Positions 16,734-24,888 of a DNA stretch of 64,000 nucleotides are shown here, piece after piece. Position 1 is the stretch's first letter, and the number at the start of each line of letters is the position of its first letter. The notes below the pieces were generated by a model that saw nothing but the letters and a program-made list of their open reading frames with translations, was not told the origin of the DNA and did not search any database. The position numbers and the translations under genes are program-made. Source of the DNA: Amycolatopsis sp. WQ 127309 (GTDB taxonomy: Bacteria; Actinomycetota; Actinomycetes; Mycobacteriales; Pseudonocardiaceae). Location: NCBI RefSeq assembly GCF_023023025.1, contig NZ_CP095481.1:4216001-4280000 (forward strand). Direction: 5' to 3'.

Positions 16734-17627
16734 TCATCGACCCGCTTCACCGAGCAGCCGCGCGATGGCCCAGTCCTGCACCGCCAACCCGACGGACTTG
16801 AACACAGTCCGCCCGCCGACCACCGGAGGTTCCCGAAGCGCGTTCCCCAGCTCCACCAGCGAATCCCGCGAAACCAACCCGCTGTCCACCGCGTGGATCA
16901 CCTCGCCGGCCTCCTCCAGGACGGCGTCGACCTGGTCCACCACAACACAATCAGCCGTCGCGAGCAGCTCGGCGGGCAGTTCCCGCATCGACGGCAGGTA
17001 CGACCCGATCGCGTTGACGTGGACGCGCTCTGGCAAGGCGTCGACGTCGAAGAGAGGAGTGGCGGACGAAGTAGCACAACAAACGATCTCCGCGTTGGAC
17101 ACCGCGTCCTCGACGCTCGGTGCCACGCGCACGCCGGGGTACTCGCCCCGCAACCGGTCGGCGAACTCCGCGGCCCGTGCCGGCGAACGTCCGAAGACCG
17201 TCACCTGCCGGAGCGGGCGGACCGCAGCCACCGCGCGGACCTGGTCCGCGGCCTGGGCGCCGGTGCCGATGACGGCCAGGCGGCTCGCCTCGGGCGGGGC
17301 CAGCAGGTCAGTGGCGACGCCGGACACCGCGCCGGTGCGCAACGTCGTCACCGCGATCGCGTCGGCGACCAGCTGTCCCTCGGTGGTGTTCCACACCAGG
17401 GTCCCGAGGATCATCGGGTCGCGGCCGGCGACGAGGCTGAGCGTCTTCACCGCCGTCCGGCCGGTGGGGGTGTGGCAGGCACTCATGACGAGTGTCGTGC
17501 CGCCGTCGAAGGACAGGCGTTGCGGCACCTCGAAGTGGCCCGCGGCGAGGTCGAGGAACGCCTCCCGCACCGCGTCGACCGCCGCTTGCATCGGCACGGC
17601 GGCTCGGACGTCGTCGGCGTCCAGCAT
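16734..17627 (-). CDS. Ornithine cyclodeaminase/mu-crystallin family protein
   Basis: This 297-residue NAD(P)-dependent enzyme belongs to the ornithine cyclodeaminase, alanine dehydrogenase and mu-crystallin family. Seen: the N-terminal MLDADDVRAAVPMQAAVDAV, the substrate block TAVKTLSLVAGRDP, and the nucleotide-binding LAVIGTGAQAADQVRAV followed by FGRSPARAAEF. I start at 17627 (ATG, preceded by GAGGGGGG on its strand) rather than at the longer frame, because the family begins at this point. The substrate could be ornithine, an imino acid or alanine. It diverges from the pentapeptide gene, 44 bases away. Confidence 0.87.
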   Translation of the reverse strand: MLDADDVRAAVPMQAAVDAVREAFLDLAAGHFEVPQRLSFDGGTTLVMSACHTPTGRTAVKTLSLVAGRDPMILGTLVWNTTEGQLVADAIAVTTLRTGAVSGVATDLLAPPEASRLAVIGTGAQAADQVRAVAAVRPLRQVTVFGRSPARAAEFADRLRGEYPGVRVAPSVEDAVSNAEIVCCATSSATPLFDVDALPERVHVNAIGSYLPSMRELPAELLATADCVVVDQVDAVLEEAGEVIHAVDSGLVSRDSLVELGNALREPPVVGGRTVFKSVGLAVQDWAIARLLGEAGR

Positions 17628-17671
17628 GCTTCGGCACCCCCCTCGTGGTCGGTGGCCGCTAGCCTGGCCGA

Positions 17672-18283
17672 GTGTCCGATGCCACGCAAGATCCACCCGT
17701 CGAGGACCAGCGCTTCTCCCGTGACGACTGGTACGGCGAAGAGCTCGTCGGGCGGCATTACGTGCGGTGCGAGTTCCACGAGGTCGACCTCTCCGAGGCG
17801 GTCCTCCGGAACTCGACGTTCACCGATTGCGTGTTCGGCAACGTGCGCTTCAATTCGTCGCGGCACACCGACTCGGCCTTCACCGGGTGCGCCTTCAAGC
17901 GGTGCAACTTCTTCGACGCCGAGTTCACCGGGTGCAAGCTCGTCGGAACGACGTTCACCGAGTGCGAGCTGCGGCCGCTGCGGGTGACCGGCGGCGACTG
18001 GTCGTTCGCCGGGCTGGTGGGCGCCGACCTGCGGTCGGTCGCCTTCCACGGCGTGCGGATGCGGGAGGCCGACCTCACCGGGGCGAACTGCGGCGACGCG
18101 GTGTTCGCCGACGTCGACCTGTCCGGGGCGACGCTGCACGCCGTCAAGCTGCCGCGCGCCGACCTGCGGGGCAGCGACCTCTCGGCGCTCGACCCGCTGA
18201 ACGCCGAGCTGCACGCGGCGATCGTTTCACCCGAACAGGCTGCGGTGCTTGTCACGTCGCTCGGGCTTCAGGTGCGGGCTTAG
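17672..18283 (+). CDS. Pentapeptide repeat protein
   Basis: The 203-residue protein is built of A(D/N)LXX-type five-residue repeats (residues about 30-175: CEFHEVDLSEAVLRNSTF; ADLTGANCGDAVFADVDLSG), which form a right-handed square beta-helix. Such proteins mimic DNA in the gyrase-protecting MfpA/Qnr group, or are simply scaffolds; nothing here decides which. No signal or membrane segment is seen. Start GTG at 17672. Confidence 0.88.
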   Translation: MSDATQDPPVEDQRFSRDDWYGEELVGRHYVRCEFHEVDLSEAVLRNSTFTDCVFGNVRFNSSRHTDSAFTGCAFKRCNFFDAEFTGCKLVGTTFTECELRPLRVTGGDWSFAGLVGADLRSVAFHGVRMREADLTGANCGDAVFADVDLSGATLHAVKLPRADLRGSDLSALDPLNAELHAAIVSPEQAAVLVTSLGLQVRA

Positions 18284-18313
18284 ACTCGTCGGCAGCAGGA
18301 GAGGGAGGGCCGG

Positions 18314-18913
18314 ATGGGCGTCGTGACACCGGGGTTCCGGGGCCGTGCCCGCAGCGGCAACCCGCGCCTGCCACCCGGGCAGTACCTGGCCGAGGACTTC
18401 CCGGTGCTGTCGGCGGGCCCGACCCCGCGCGTGCGCACCGAGGCGTGGGAGTTCACGGTCACCACCGAGACCGGCGAGAAACACGCCTGGAACTGGGCCG
18501 AGCTGACGGCCCTGCCCAGCGAGAAGTTCACTGTGGACATCCACTGCGTCACCCAGTGGTCCAAACTGGACACCCGGTGGCGGGGCGTCCCGGTGGACAC
18601 GCTGGTCGGCGGGCTCGACACCGCGGCCGACTACGTGCTGGTGCACTCCTACGGCGGCTACACCACGAACCTGCCGCTGGCCGACCTGCTCGACGGCCAG
18701 GCCTGGATCGTCCACGAGTACGGCGGCCAGCCGCTGACCCCGGAGCACGGCGGCCCGGCGCGGCTGCTCGTGCCGCACCTGTACTTCTGGAAGTCCGCGA
18801 AGTGGGTGCGCGGGCTGGAGCTCAAGACCCGCGACGAACCGGGTTTCTGGGAGAACGTCGGCTACCACGACTACGGGGATCCATGGCGCGAACAGCGGTA
18901 TCAGGGCGACTAG
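18314..18913 (+). CDS. Sulfite-oxidase-like molybdopterin oxidoreductase
   Basis: This 199-residue protein has only the molybdopterin-binding core of the sulfite oxidase/YedY family (PF00174). The molybdenum-ligand cysteine lies in DIHCVTQWSK (near residue 78), and the family blocks HSYGGYTTNLPL and LLVPHLYFWKSAKWVRGLEL follow. No Tat signal and no dimerisation domain are seen. The flavin reductase downstream overlaps by 31 bases and most likely supplies electrons, as in the widespread two-gene arrangement. The physiological substrate is unknown. Confidence 0.9.
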   Translation: MGVVTPGFRGRARSGNPRLPPGQYLAEDFPVLSAGPTPRVRTEAWEFTVTTETGEKHAWNWAELTALPSEKFTVDIHCVTQWSKLDTRWRGVPVDTLVGGLDTAADYVLVHSYGGYTTNLPLADLLDGQAWIVHEYGGQPLTPEHGGPARLLVPHLYFWKSAKWVRGLELKTRDEPGFWENVGYHDYGDPWREQRYQGD

Positions 18914-19626
18914 CCTGGCGGGTCGCCCGCCTGGCCGCGTTCCGCGACGAGACCCCCACGGCCCGCACGCTCGTCTTCGACCTGCCGGGCTGGCCGGGGC
19001 ACCTCGCGGGCCAGCACGTCGACGTCCGGCTGACCGCCGCCGACGGCTACCGCGCGCAGCGCAGCTACTCACTCGCCGCCCCCGCCGACGGCGACCGGAT
19101 CGAACTGACGGTGCAGCGCGTCCCCGATGGGGAGGTGTCCGAACACCTCACCGGTCCGTACGCGATCGGCGACACGGTCGAGATCCGCGGCCCGGTGGGC
19201 GGCTGGTTCGTCTGGCGGCCTGCCGACCCCGAACCGGTCCTGCTGGTGGCCGGTGGCTCCGGCATCGTCCCGTTGATGGCCATGGTCCGCGCCCAGCGCG
19301 CGGCGGGCGTCCGCACGCCGTTCAAGCTGATCTATTCGCTGCGCACCCCGGCCGAGCTGTACTACGCCGACGAACTGCGCAAGCCGGTCGCGGGCCTGGA
19401 CGTCACGTACGTCTACACGCGCGAACTGCCCGACGGCCGCGAGGGGATCCCGCGCCGCATCGACGTCGCGACGCTCAACACCGCGGGCTGGCCCGCCGAG
19501 TTCGGCGCGACGTCCTTCGTCTGCGGCCCCACGGGCTTCGTCGAGACGGTCGCGGACATCCTGGTCGCGCTGGGCCACGACCCGCACCGCATCCGCACCG
19601 AACGCTTCGGTCCCAGCCGCGACTGA
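18883..19626 (+). CDS. FAD/NAD(P)-binding ferredoxin-reductase-type flavoprotein
   Basis: This 247-residue protein has the FAD-binding block QRSYSLAAPADG (RxYS), the LTVQRVPDGEVSEHL region, a glycine-rich NAD(P)-binding stretch LVAGGSGIVPLMAM and the CGPTGFVE motif near the C-terminus. It lacks a 2Fe-2S domain. I start at ATG 18883, inside the previous gene, because the family's N-terminus (WRVARLAAFRDETPTART) begins there; the longer frame is shadow. It is likely the electron donor of the overlapping molybdopterin enzyme. Confidence 0.88.
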   Translation: MARTAVSGRLAWRVARLAAFRDETPTARTLVFDLPGWPGHLAGQHVDVRLTAADGYRAQRSYSLAAPADGDRIELTVQRVPDGEVSEHLTGPYAIGDTVEIRGPVGGWFVWRPADPEPVLLVAGGSGIVPLMAMVRAQRAAGVRTPFKLIYSLRTPAELYYADELRKPVAGLDVTYVYTRELPDGREGIPRRIDVATLNTAGWPAEFGATSFVCGPTGFVETVADILVALGHDPHRIRTERFGPSRD

Positions 19627-19649
19627 CCGCCCCGCGTGAATGCCGGAGC

Positions 19650-22358
19650 CTAGGGGGCGTCGGGGCGGGACAGCAGCTCGCGCAACGTCGCCAGCAGCTC
19701 CCGGCGGTCCGACGCGCCCAGCTTCCCGCGGATCCGGGCCATGTGGTGCTCCACCGTCTTGCTCGAGATGAACAGCTTGCTGCCCGCCTGCTTGTACGTC
19801 AGGCCTTCGACCACCAGCCGCGCGACTTCGAGTTCGCGCTCGCTCAACGCCGCGAGCCCGGTGCCCGAGGACGCCGGTTCCGCCGCACCCGCCTCGCGGC
19901 GGACGCCCGTGCCCTGGAACTGACGGGCCGCCTCCAGCAGCTGGACCATCGCCTTGCGGTCGGACGTGCGGATCGCCGCCTGGCCGGCCAGGCGCGACGC
20001 GTCCCAGCGCAGCCCGAGATCGTGCAGCTCCGCCGCGGCCGCCGAGATCTCGTCCGGGGCGAACGTGCCGCTCAGCACCGCGAGCCAGCCGCGGGCCGCC
20101 GTGGCCAGGGCGCTCGGGTGGCGGCCGCAGTGGGCGTGGGACGTCAACGTCGCCAGGTGCGCCTTCGCCGCTTCCGCGTCCTCCAGCGTGATCGCCGCGT
20201 GGAGTTCGTGCCAGACCAGCGAAACCGTCCACAGTGGAGGTTCGCCGAGGCGGGCCAGCAGGGTGTGCGCGCGTTCGAGCTGGCCGGCGAGCTTCGCGTG
20301 GGCGCCGGTGCGGGCCGCCGCGATCACCAGCTCGCCCAGCGGCAGCAGCGTGAACAGGTCCGTCTGCTGGCGCATCGACGCCTGGTACGCGCGGTCCCAC
20401 GACCGCTGCAGCCCGACCAGGTCGCTGGAGCGCCGGGCCAGCCCGAGCTCCAACGTCGTGAAGAACATCTCGTCACGGGCTTCCAGCGGCCGGCCGGCGA
20501 CGGCGTCGCGGTGTCCCGCCGCCGTCGCGAGGTCGCCCGCGGTCATCGCCACCCAGCCCAGCAGCAGGCGGTGGCGGACCGCGAGGAGGTCACCGCCGAT
20601 CCGGCCGTCCAGGGCGCGCGTCAGCACGGATTCCGCCAGGGCCAGCTCACCGGTGTGCAACGCGGCGAGCGCGGCCAGCGCCGCGGGGCTGTCGGGCAGC
20701 AAGGTGCCGCCCAGCGCCGGTTCCAGCATCGCCGCCGCGCCGAGCAGGGTGGACAAGGTCTCGGTCGCACAGCCGGACACCGAGTCGGCGATACCGCGAG
20801 CCATCCGGGTAGCCGCACCGGCGAACAAGGTCGGCGCGACGCCGGGGGCAGGGGAGTCGAGCAGCCGGCGGGCGCTTTCGAGGTCGCCGGTGCCGACCAG
20901 GGCCATCACCGCGAAGGCATCGGTGCCGCCTCGCCCCGCCGAGAGGCGCGGGCCGCCGCGGGCCGCCGAGTAGTACGGCTCGGCGCCGCGACCTGCCGGG
21001 TAGCGCGGGTCTGCGTGGCTTGCCGAGAAGTCGGAGCCGGCGCTGTGAACGGCCGGGTAACGCGGATCGGCGCGGCGACCCGCCGAGTCCGCGCCGTGAG
21101 CGGCCGAGTGGCGGGGGTCGACTCCGTAGCTTGCCGAGGAGTCCGGGCCGGCGCCGTGGCCCGTCGAGTGCCGCGGGTCGCCCCACCCCGCCGGGGAGCC
21201 GGGGCCGGGGCCCGCCGAGTACGGGTCGGCCGCGTGCTGGCCCGGCGTCTGGCCGCCGAGGGCGGCCCATTGGTACAGCTCCGCGCCGCGGGCCAGTTCG
21301 CCTCGGTGGGCCAGCACGGTGGCCGCGATCTCCGCGCCCGCCGCGCGGGTTTCGGCGTCCTGAGCACCGAGCATGCCGTCGCCGAGGCGCAATGCCGTGT
21401 CCAGGTCGCCCGACAGCGCCGCCGCGCGGGCCCAGCCCGCGGTGACCGACGCCGAACGGTCGCCCGCTTCGGCCGCGGCTTCGAAGAGCCTGGTCGCCAG
21501 GCGGGCGTCCGTCGGCAGGGCTTCGGAGGCCGCCGCGGCGAAGGCGGCCGCTGCCGACGTGCCCGTGCTGCCCGTGCCCAGCAGCGAACGCGCCAGGTCG
21601 AGCACCGGGAGGCCGTTCGCCAGCTGCAGCTCGACGAGCCGCTGCACCGTGGTCAGCCGGCGCGCCGGCGGGCCGAAGTCGCGGACGGCGGCCGAGGCCA
21701 GCGGCAGCAGCGTGTCGTCCGGGGCGAGCAGGCCCGTCGCGCGGGCGCCGTCGACGATGCCCGGCAGCTGGTCCGGCGTGCGGTCCAGCAGCACGCACAG
21801 CAGGTCGAGGTTGCGGCCCGCGCCGGCTTCCGCCGCGATCAGGTAGCGCAGGACGTCGTCGTCGAGCTCGTCGAGCTCGGGGCGGAACTCCTCCAGCCGC
21901 CCGAGCAGCGCGCGCTCGGCCAGCCGGGGCACGCCACCGCTCACCCGGTGCAGCTCGGCCGCCGCGGCCGGCTCGGCCGGGGTGCCCGTCAGCGCCTCGA
22001 CCAGCCGCGCGACATCGTCGACGCCGAACGGGGCGAGCTGCAGCAACGTCCAGCCGGCCGCGACCGCGGCCGGGCGGTGCGCGACGACGATCGGGCCGTC
22101 GGCGCCCGCCAGCAGCTCTTCGAGCTGGTCGGCGTCGATCCGGTCGGCGTCGTCGACGAGCAGCGCGTCGGCGCCGGCGTCCCGGTAGGCGCGGGCGAGC
22201 GCGGCGAGCAGCACGCTCTTGCCGTAGCCGCCGGGGGCGACGACGGCGATCCGCAGCGGCGCGGCCGGGTCGGCGGCGACCTGGCGCAGCAGCTGCCGGG
22301 CCGCCGGGTGCACGGGGACGGGGTGGAGCGAGGCGGCCTGCGTGAGCAGAGTGTTCAA
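19650..22358 (-). CDS. LuxR-type regulator, IniR-like
   Basis: This 902-residue regulator has an N-terminal ATPase segment (Walker A APGGYGKS near residue 42, Walker B ALLVDDADRI), a long helical TPR-like middle and a C-terminal LuxR helix-turn-helix (LSERELEVARLVVEGLTYKQ near 830-890). Residues about 370-475 are a disordered tandem repeat rich in DPR(Y/H)(P/S)A and GAD, not found in typical family members. The start is TTG, overlapping the stop of the Hsp70-like gene (TTGA). In Mycobacterium tuberculosis a large LuxR-type protein, IniR (Rv0339c), sits beside iniBAC and activates it; the same place and size here suggest an orthologous role. Confidence 0.85.
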   Translation of the reverse strand: MNTLLTQAASLHPVPVHPAARQLLRQVAADPAAPLRIAVVAPGGYGKSVLLAALARAYRDAGADALLVDDADRIDADQLEELLAGADGPIVVAHRPAAVAAGWTLLQLAPFGVDDVARLVEALTGTPAEPAAAAELHRVSGGVPRLAERALLGRLEEFRPELDELDDDVLRYLIAAEAGAGRNLDLLCVLLDRTPDQLPGIVDGARATGLLAPDDTLLPLASAAVRDFGPPARRLTTVQRLVELQLANGLPVLDLARSLLGTGSTGTSAAAAFAAAASEALPTDARLATRLFEAAAEAGDRSASVTAGWARAAALSGDLDTALRLGDGMLGAQDAETRAAGAEIAATVLAHRGELARGAELYQWAALGGQTPGQHAADPYSAGPGPGSPAGWGDPRHSTGHGAGPDSSASYGVDPRHSAAHGADSAGRRADPRYPAVHSAGSDFSASHADPRYPAGRGAEPYYSAARGGPRLSAGRGGTDAFAVMALVGTGDLESARRLLDSPAPGVAPTLFAGAATRMARGIADSVSGCATETLSTLLGAAAMLEPALGGTLLPDSPAALAALAALHTGELALAESVLTRALDGRIGGDLLAVRHRLLLGWVAMTAGDLATAAGHRDAVAGRPLEARDEMFFTTLELGLARRSSDLVGLQRSWDRAYQASMRQQTDLFTLLPLGELVIAAARTGAHAKLAGQLERAHTLLARLGEPPLWTVSLVWHELHAAITLEDAEAAKAHLATLTSHAHCGRHPSALATAARGWLAVLSGTFAPDEISAAAAELHDLGLRWDASRLAGQAAIRTSDRKAMVQLLEAARQFQGTGVRREAGAAEPASSGTGLAALSERELEVARLVVEGLTYKQAGSKLFISSKTVEHHMARIRGKLGASDRRELLATLRELLSRPDAP
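20930..21255 (-). repeat. Degenerate tandem repeat inside the IniR-like gene
   Basis: About 100 codons encode diverged copies of a unit containing DPR-(Y/H)-(S/P)-A followed by (G/H)-(A/R)-G-A-(D/E). At least six copies can be picked out (DPRHSTGHGAG, DPRHSAAHGAD, DPRYPAVHSAG, DPRYPAGRGAE and others). The reading frame is kept, so the repeat is translated as a flexible insert. Confidence 0.6.
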
Positions 22359-23500
22359 CAGTGACCTTCACCGGAGGGGGCGCCGGAAGCGGCGCAGTGG
22401 CTCGGGGTGGATTGGCTGGGAGCCGGGGGCTGGTCGGGGCCGGCGGTGGCTTCGCGGGCGGTGATGGTGATCAGGACGGCCGAGACGGCCGCGGCGAGCA
22501 CGAGGACCGCGGCGGCGAGGGGACGCCGTCGCCGGAACAGGTCCATCGGGCCGGTGCGTTCGGGGAGCTCGAACGGCGTGATCTCGACCGGCGGGCGGGG
22601 TGGCCGCTCGCCGAGCTCACCGAGCGTGTCCATCTTGGGGAGCAGGGTGGTCTCGACGGCGGGGGGTTCCTGGGCGGTGCCCCGGCCCTCGGCGCGCAGC
22701 CCGGCGAGGGCGGCCGCGCCGAGCGCGGTGGTGGCCGGCGGGACCGGTCCCGCGAACATCGGGCACGGCGGCCGGGCGGGCAGCGCGTGCGGCGGGACGT
22801 CGCCGCAGAAGACCACGCCGGCGAGGCCCCGCGGGGACGTCGACGCGGAGCCGGCGAGCGCGAACAGCGTGCTCAGCGCGGCCGCCGGGGACACGCCTTC
22901 GGCGCTCGCCCCGATCTGCCAGCCGTTCACGCCGCTCGGGGTGGCCAGCGTGACGTTCACGCCGTCGGCGCCGAACTCGCAGACCCCGGCGCCGGTCACC
23001 CCCGGGCCCGGGACGGGCAGGTGCGCGCCGAGCGCCGCGATCGAGCCGGGGACCAGCGTGACCGCGGTGAACCCGGCGTCGGCCAGCGCGCGGCGCAGCA
23101 CGTCACGCCGGTAGCCGCCCCAGTCGCCGGGGTGCGTCATCACCAGGTGCTGCGGGGGCCCGCCGAACTGGTTCTCGGCGTGCTCGGCGATGCCTTCGAC
23201 GAGCACGGTGGTCAGCGTCTCCGGTGGGAAGGACTCGCCTTCGACGACCATCGGCACGTCGTCGCCGATGCGCCGGTGGAAGCCGGTGAGCAGCCGGGAC
23301 GGGACCCGGGTGCCCGCCTGCGCCGCCGCGTCGCCGGTGAGCAGGTACCCCTCGTCGTCCAGGAACAGCGCGGACGCCGCGGCCGGGGACCGTTCACCCA
23401 GCCACAGGGGTTCGGGGGCACCCCAGCCGGGGCCGTGGCGGTGGCTGATCGCGGCGTGGGTCCGCCCCTGGGCCACATCGATCCCGAGGACGTAGGACAA
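22355..23500 (-). CDS. Hsp70-like actin-fold protein with C-terminal membrane segment
   Basis: This 381-residue protein has an Hsp70/actin-type ATPase start (YVLGIDVAQGRTHAAI) and blocks such as LVMTHPGDWGGYRRDVL and GAGVCEFGADGVNVTLA, then a proline-rich stretch and one hydrophobic helix near residue 340 (PLAAAVLVLAAAVSAVLI) with a short outer tail. It is shorter than DnaK and lacks its substrate-binding domain. I prefer TTG at 23500, which follows GAGGTGAGGAGG, to the longer frame. It is co-transcribed with the IniR-like gene and diverges from iniB. Confidence 0.75.
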   Translation of the reverse strand: MSYVLGIDVAQGRTHAAISHRHGPGWGAPEPLWLGERSPAAASALFLDDEGYLLTGDAAAQAGTRVPSRLLTGFHRRIGDDVPMVVEGESFPPETLTTVLVEGIAEHAENQFGGPPQHLVMTHPGDWGGYRRDVLRRALADAGFTAVTLVPGSIAALGAHLPVPGPGVTGAGVCEFGADGVNVTLATPSGVNGWQIGASAEGVSPAAALSTLFALAGSASTSPRGLAGVVFCGDVPPHALPARPPCPMFAGPVPPATTALGAAALAGLRAEGRGTAQEPPAVETTLLPKMDTLGELGERPPRPPVEITPFELPERTGPMDLFRRRRPLAAAVLVLAAAVSAVLITITAREATAGPDQPPAPSQSTPSHCAASGAPSGEGHC

Positions 23501-23800
23501 CGGCGCTTCCTCCTCACCTCGCGGGGCCGATCGGGGGTGGCACACCCCCCTAGGGCTCGGGGCATCCTCACCCAAACGGGTTAGTCAGGCAAGGGTCTGG
23601 GGGGATTTAACCCAACTGCGAGCATCTCGGATGAGCCCCTAACTCCCTAACGATGACATATCGATCCCCTATCGGCTGAGCCGGATGCGACTCGGAGTGA
23701 TCCCCGATGTGCGTGGGGGGACCGGCTCCCTAACTTGGCCATGGACACCGGGCCCAGCGGCCGATGCCGTCCCCCGAACCACCGGATCAGGAGAACCTCC
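23501..23800. promoter_or_regulatory. Divergent control region of the iniBAC-type locus
   Basis: This 300-base stretch separates the Hsp70-like/IniR-like genes from iniB. It has fewer G and C than the genes beside it at 23600-23690, carries CCCTAAC three times (23637-23643, 23645-23651 and 23728-23734), and the imperfect repeat TATCGATCCCCTATCGG near 23658-23674. The IniR-like protein, Lsr2-type silencing or both may act here; this is inference from mycobacterial iniB. Confidence 0.5.
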
Positions 23801-24796
23801 ATGGACTCCGTGCAGACGTTGCACGATTTCGCCCTCAACCTGCTCAACGACCCGACCGCCCTCGCGGCCTTCGGGACGGACCCGCAGCAGGCGCTCGCCC
23901 TCGCCGGCCTCGGCGACGTCAGTGCCGCCGACGTGCACGAGGTCATCCCGCTGGTGCTCGACTACGTCCCGGTCGACAGCCTCCCCGCCGTCGGCGGTCT
24001 CCCGGTGGTCGGCGACCTGACCTCGCTGGGCACCGACACCACGGGCATCCAGGGCGCGATCGACCAGCTCACCGCCCTGACCGCGGGCCTCGGCCTGCCG
24101 GCCACCTCGGTGCTGCCGGGTGTCGGCGACCTCGGTGTCGGCGGCGTCGGCGAGCTGCCCGTCGTCGGCGACCTCGGCCTGCCGACCAGCGCGGTCTTCG
24201 GCGGCCAGCAGCTGTCGAGCGTGACCGACGTCACCAACGCCGCGAACGTGACGGCCCTCGCGGGCAGTGTCACCAACTCCCTCGGCCTGGGCGGCGACCT
24301 CGCTCACGGCATCGACGCCGGTTCGCTCGGCCTGGGCAGTGCCGTCACCGGCGCCGTCGACGGCCACAACGGCGTCGGCCAGGTCGAGCAGGTCGTCACC
24401 GGCGTCACGGGCACCGTCGCGGCCCCGGTCCACGGCGGCGACCTGGCCGGTGCCGTCACCGGCGCCGTGAGCCCCGTCGGCGAGGTCACCAACCACATCG
24501 GCGACTTCACCGGCACGCTGAAGAACGTGGGCGACCTCGACGTCAAGCACGTCGGCGGCGACCTGACCAGCGCGGTGCAGAACAGCCTGGGCGACATCAC
24601 CCACAACACCGTCACCACGGTGACCGGTGCCGTCGGCGGCGTCGACCACAACGCGGTCGGCGACATCGCGAGCAACAACGGCGTCGACGCGGTGCACGAC
24701 GTGGTGTCGGGCGTCACCGACAACCTCAGCCACAACGCGCTGGGCAACATCCACGTCGGCGACCTCGGTCACAACGACATCCACCTGGGTCACTGA
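23801..24796 (+). CDS. iniB: IniB-like protein
   Basis: This 331-residue protein starts with the IniB N-terminal domain (DSVQTLHDFALNLLNDPTALAAFGTDPQQALALAGL), about residues 1-60. The rest is low-complexity, rich in Gly, Val, Asp and Asn, with recurring GVGDL-, GAVTGAV- and HNxxGDI-like motifs, and no signal peptide. I start at ATG 23801, which follows AGGAGAACCTCC. In mycobacteria iniB is the first gene of the isoniazid-inducible operon; the order iniB-iniA-iniC is kept here. Its biochemical role is unknown. Confidence 0.85.
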   Translation: MDSVQTLHDFALNLLNDPTALAAFGTDPQQALALAGLGDVSAADVHEVIPLVLDYVPVDSLPAVGGLPVVGDLTSLGTDTTGIQGAIDQLTALTAGLGLPATSVLPGVGDLGVGGVGELPVVGDLGLPTSAVFGGQQLSSVTDVTNAANVTALAGSVTNSLGLGGDLAHGIDAGSLGLGSAVTGAVDGHNGVGQVEQVVTGVTGTVAAPVHGGDLAGAVTGAVSPVGEVTNHIGDFTGTLKNVGDLDVKHVGGDLTSAVQNSLGDITHNTVTTVTGAVGGVDHNAVGDIASNNGVDAVHDVVSGVTDNLSHNALGNIHVGDLGHNDIHLGH

Positions 24797-24888
24797 TCCC
24801 CTCCGGTGCCCGTTCCGCGGTCAGGGTGCGACCGCGGAACGGGCACCCGGCTCGCGTCCTTCACTCGTACGGGGGAGACTCCTTCGTC

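Noticed and set aside
23501..23575. Longer N-terminus for the Hsp70-like protein
   Set aside because: The extra 25 residues do not resemble the family, while TTG 23500 has a strong ribosome site and begins the actin-fold.
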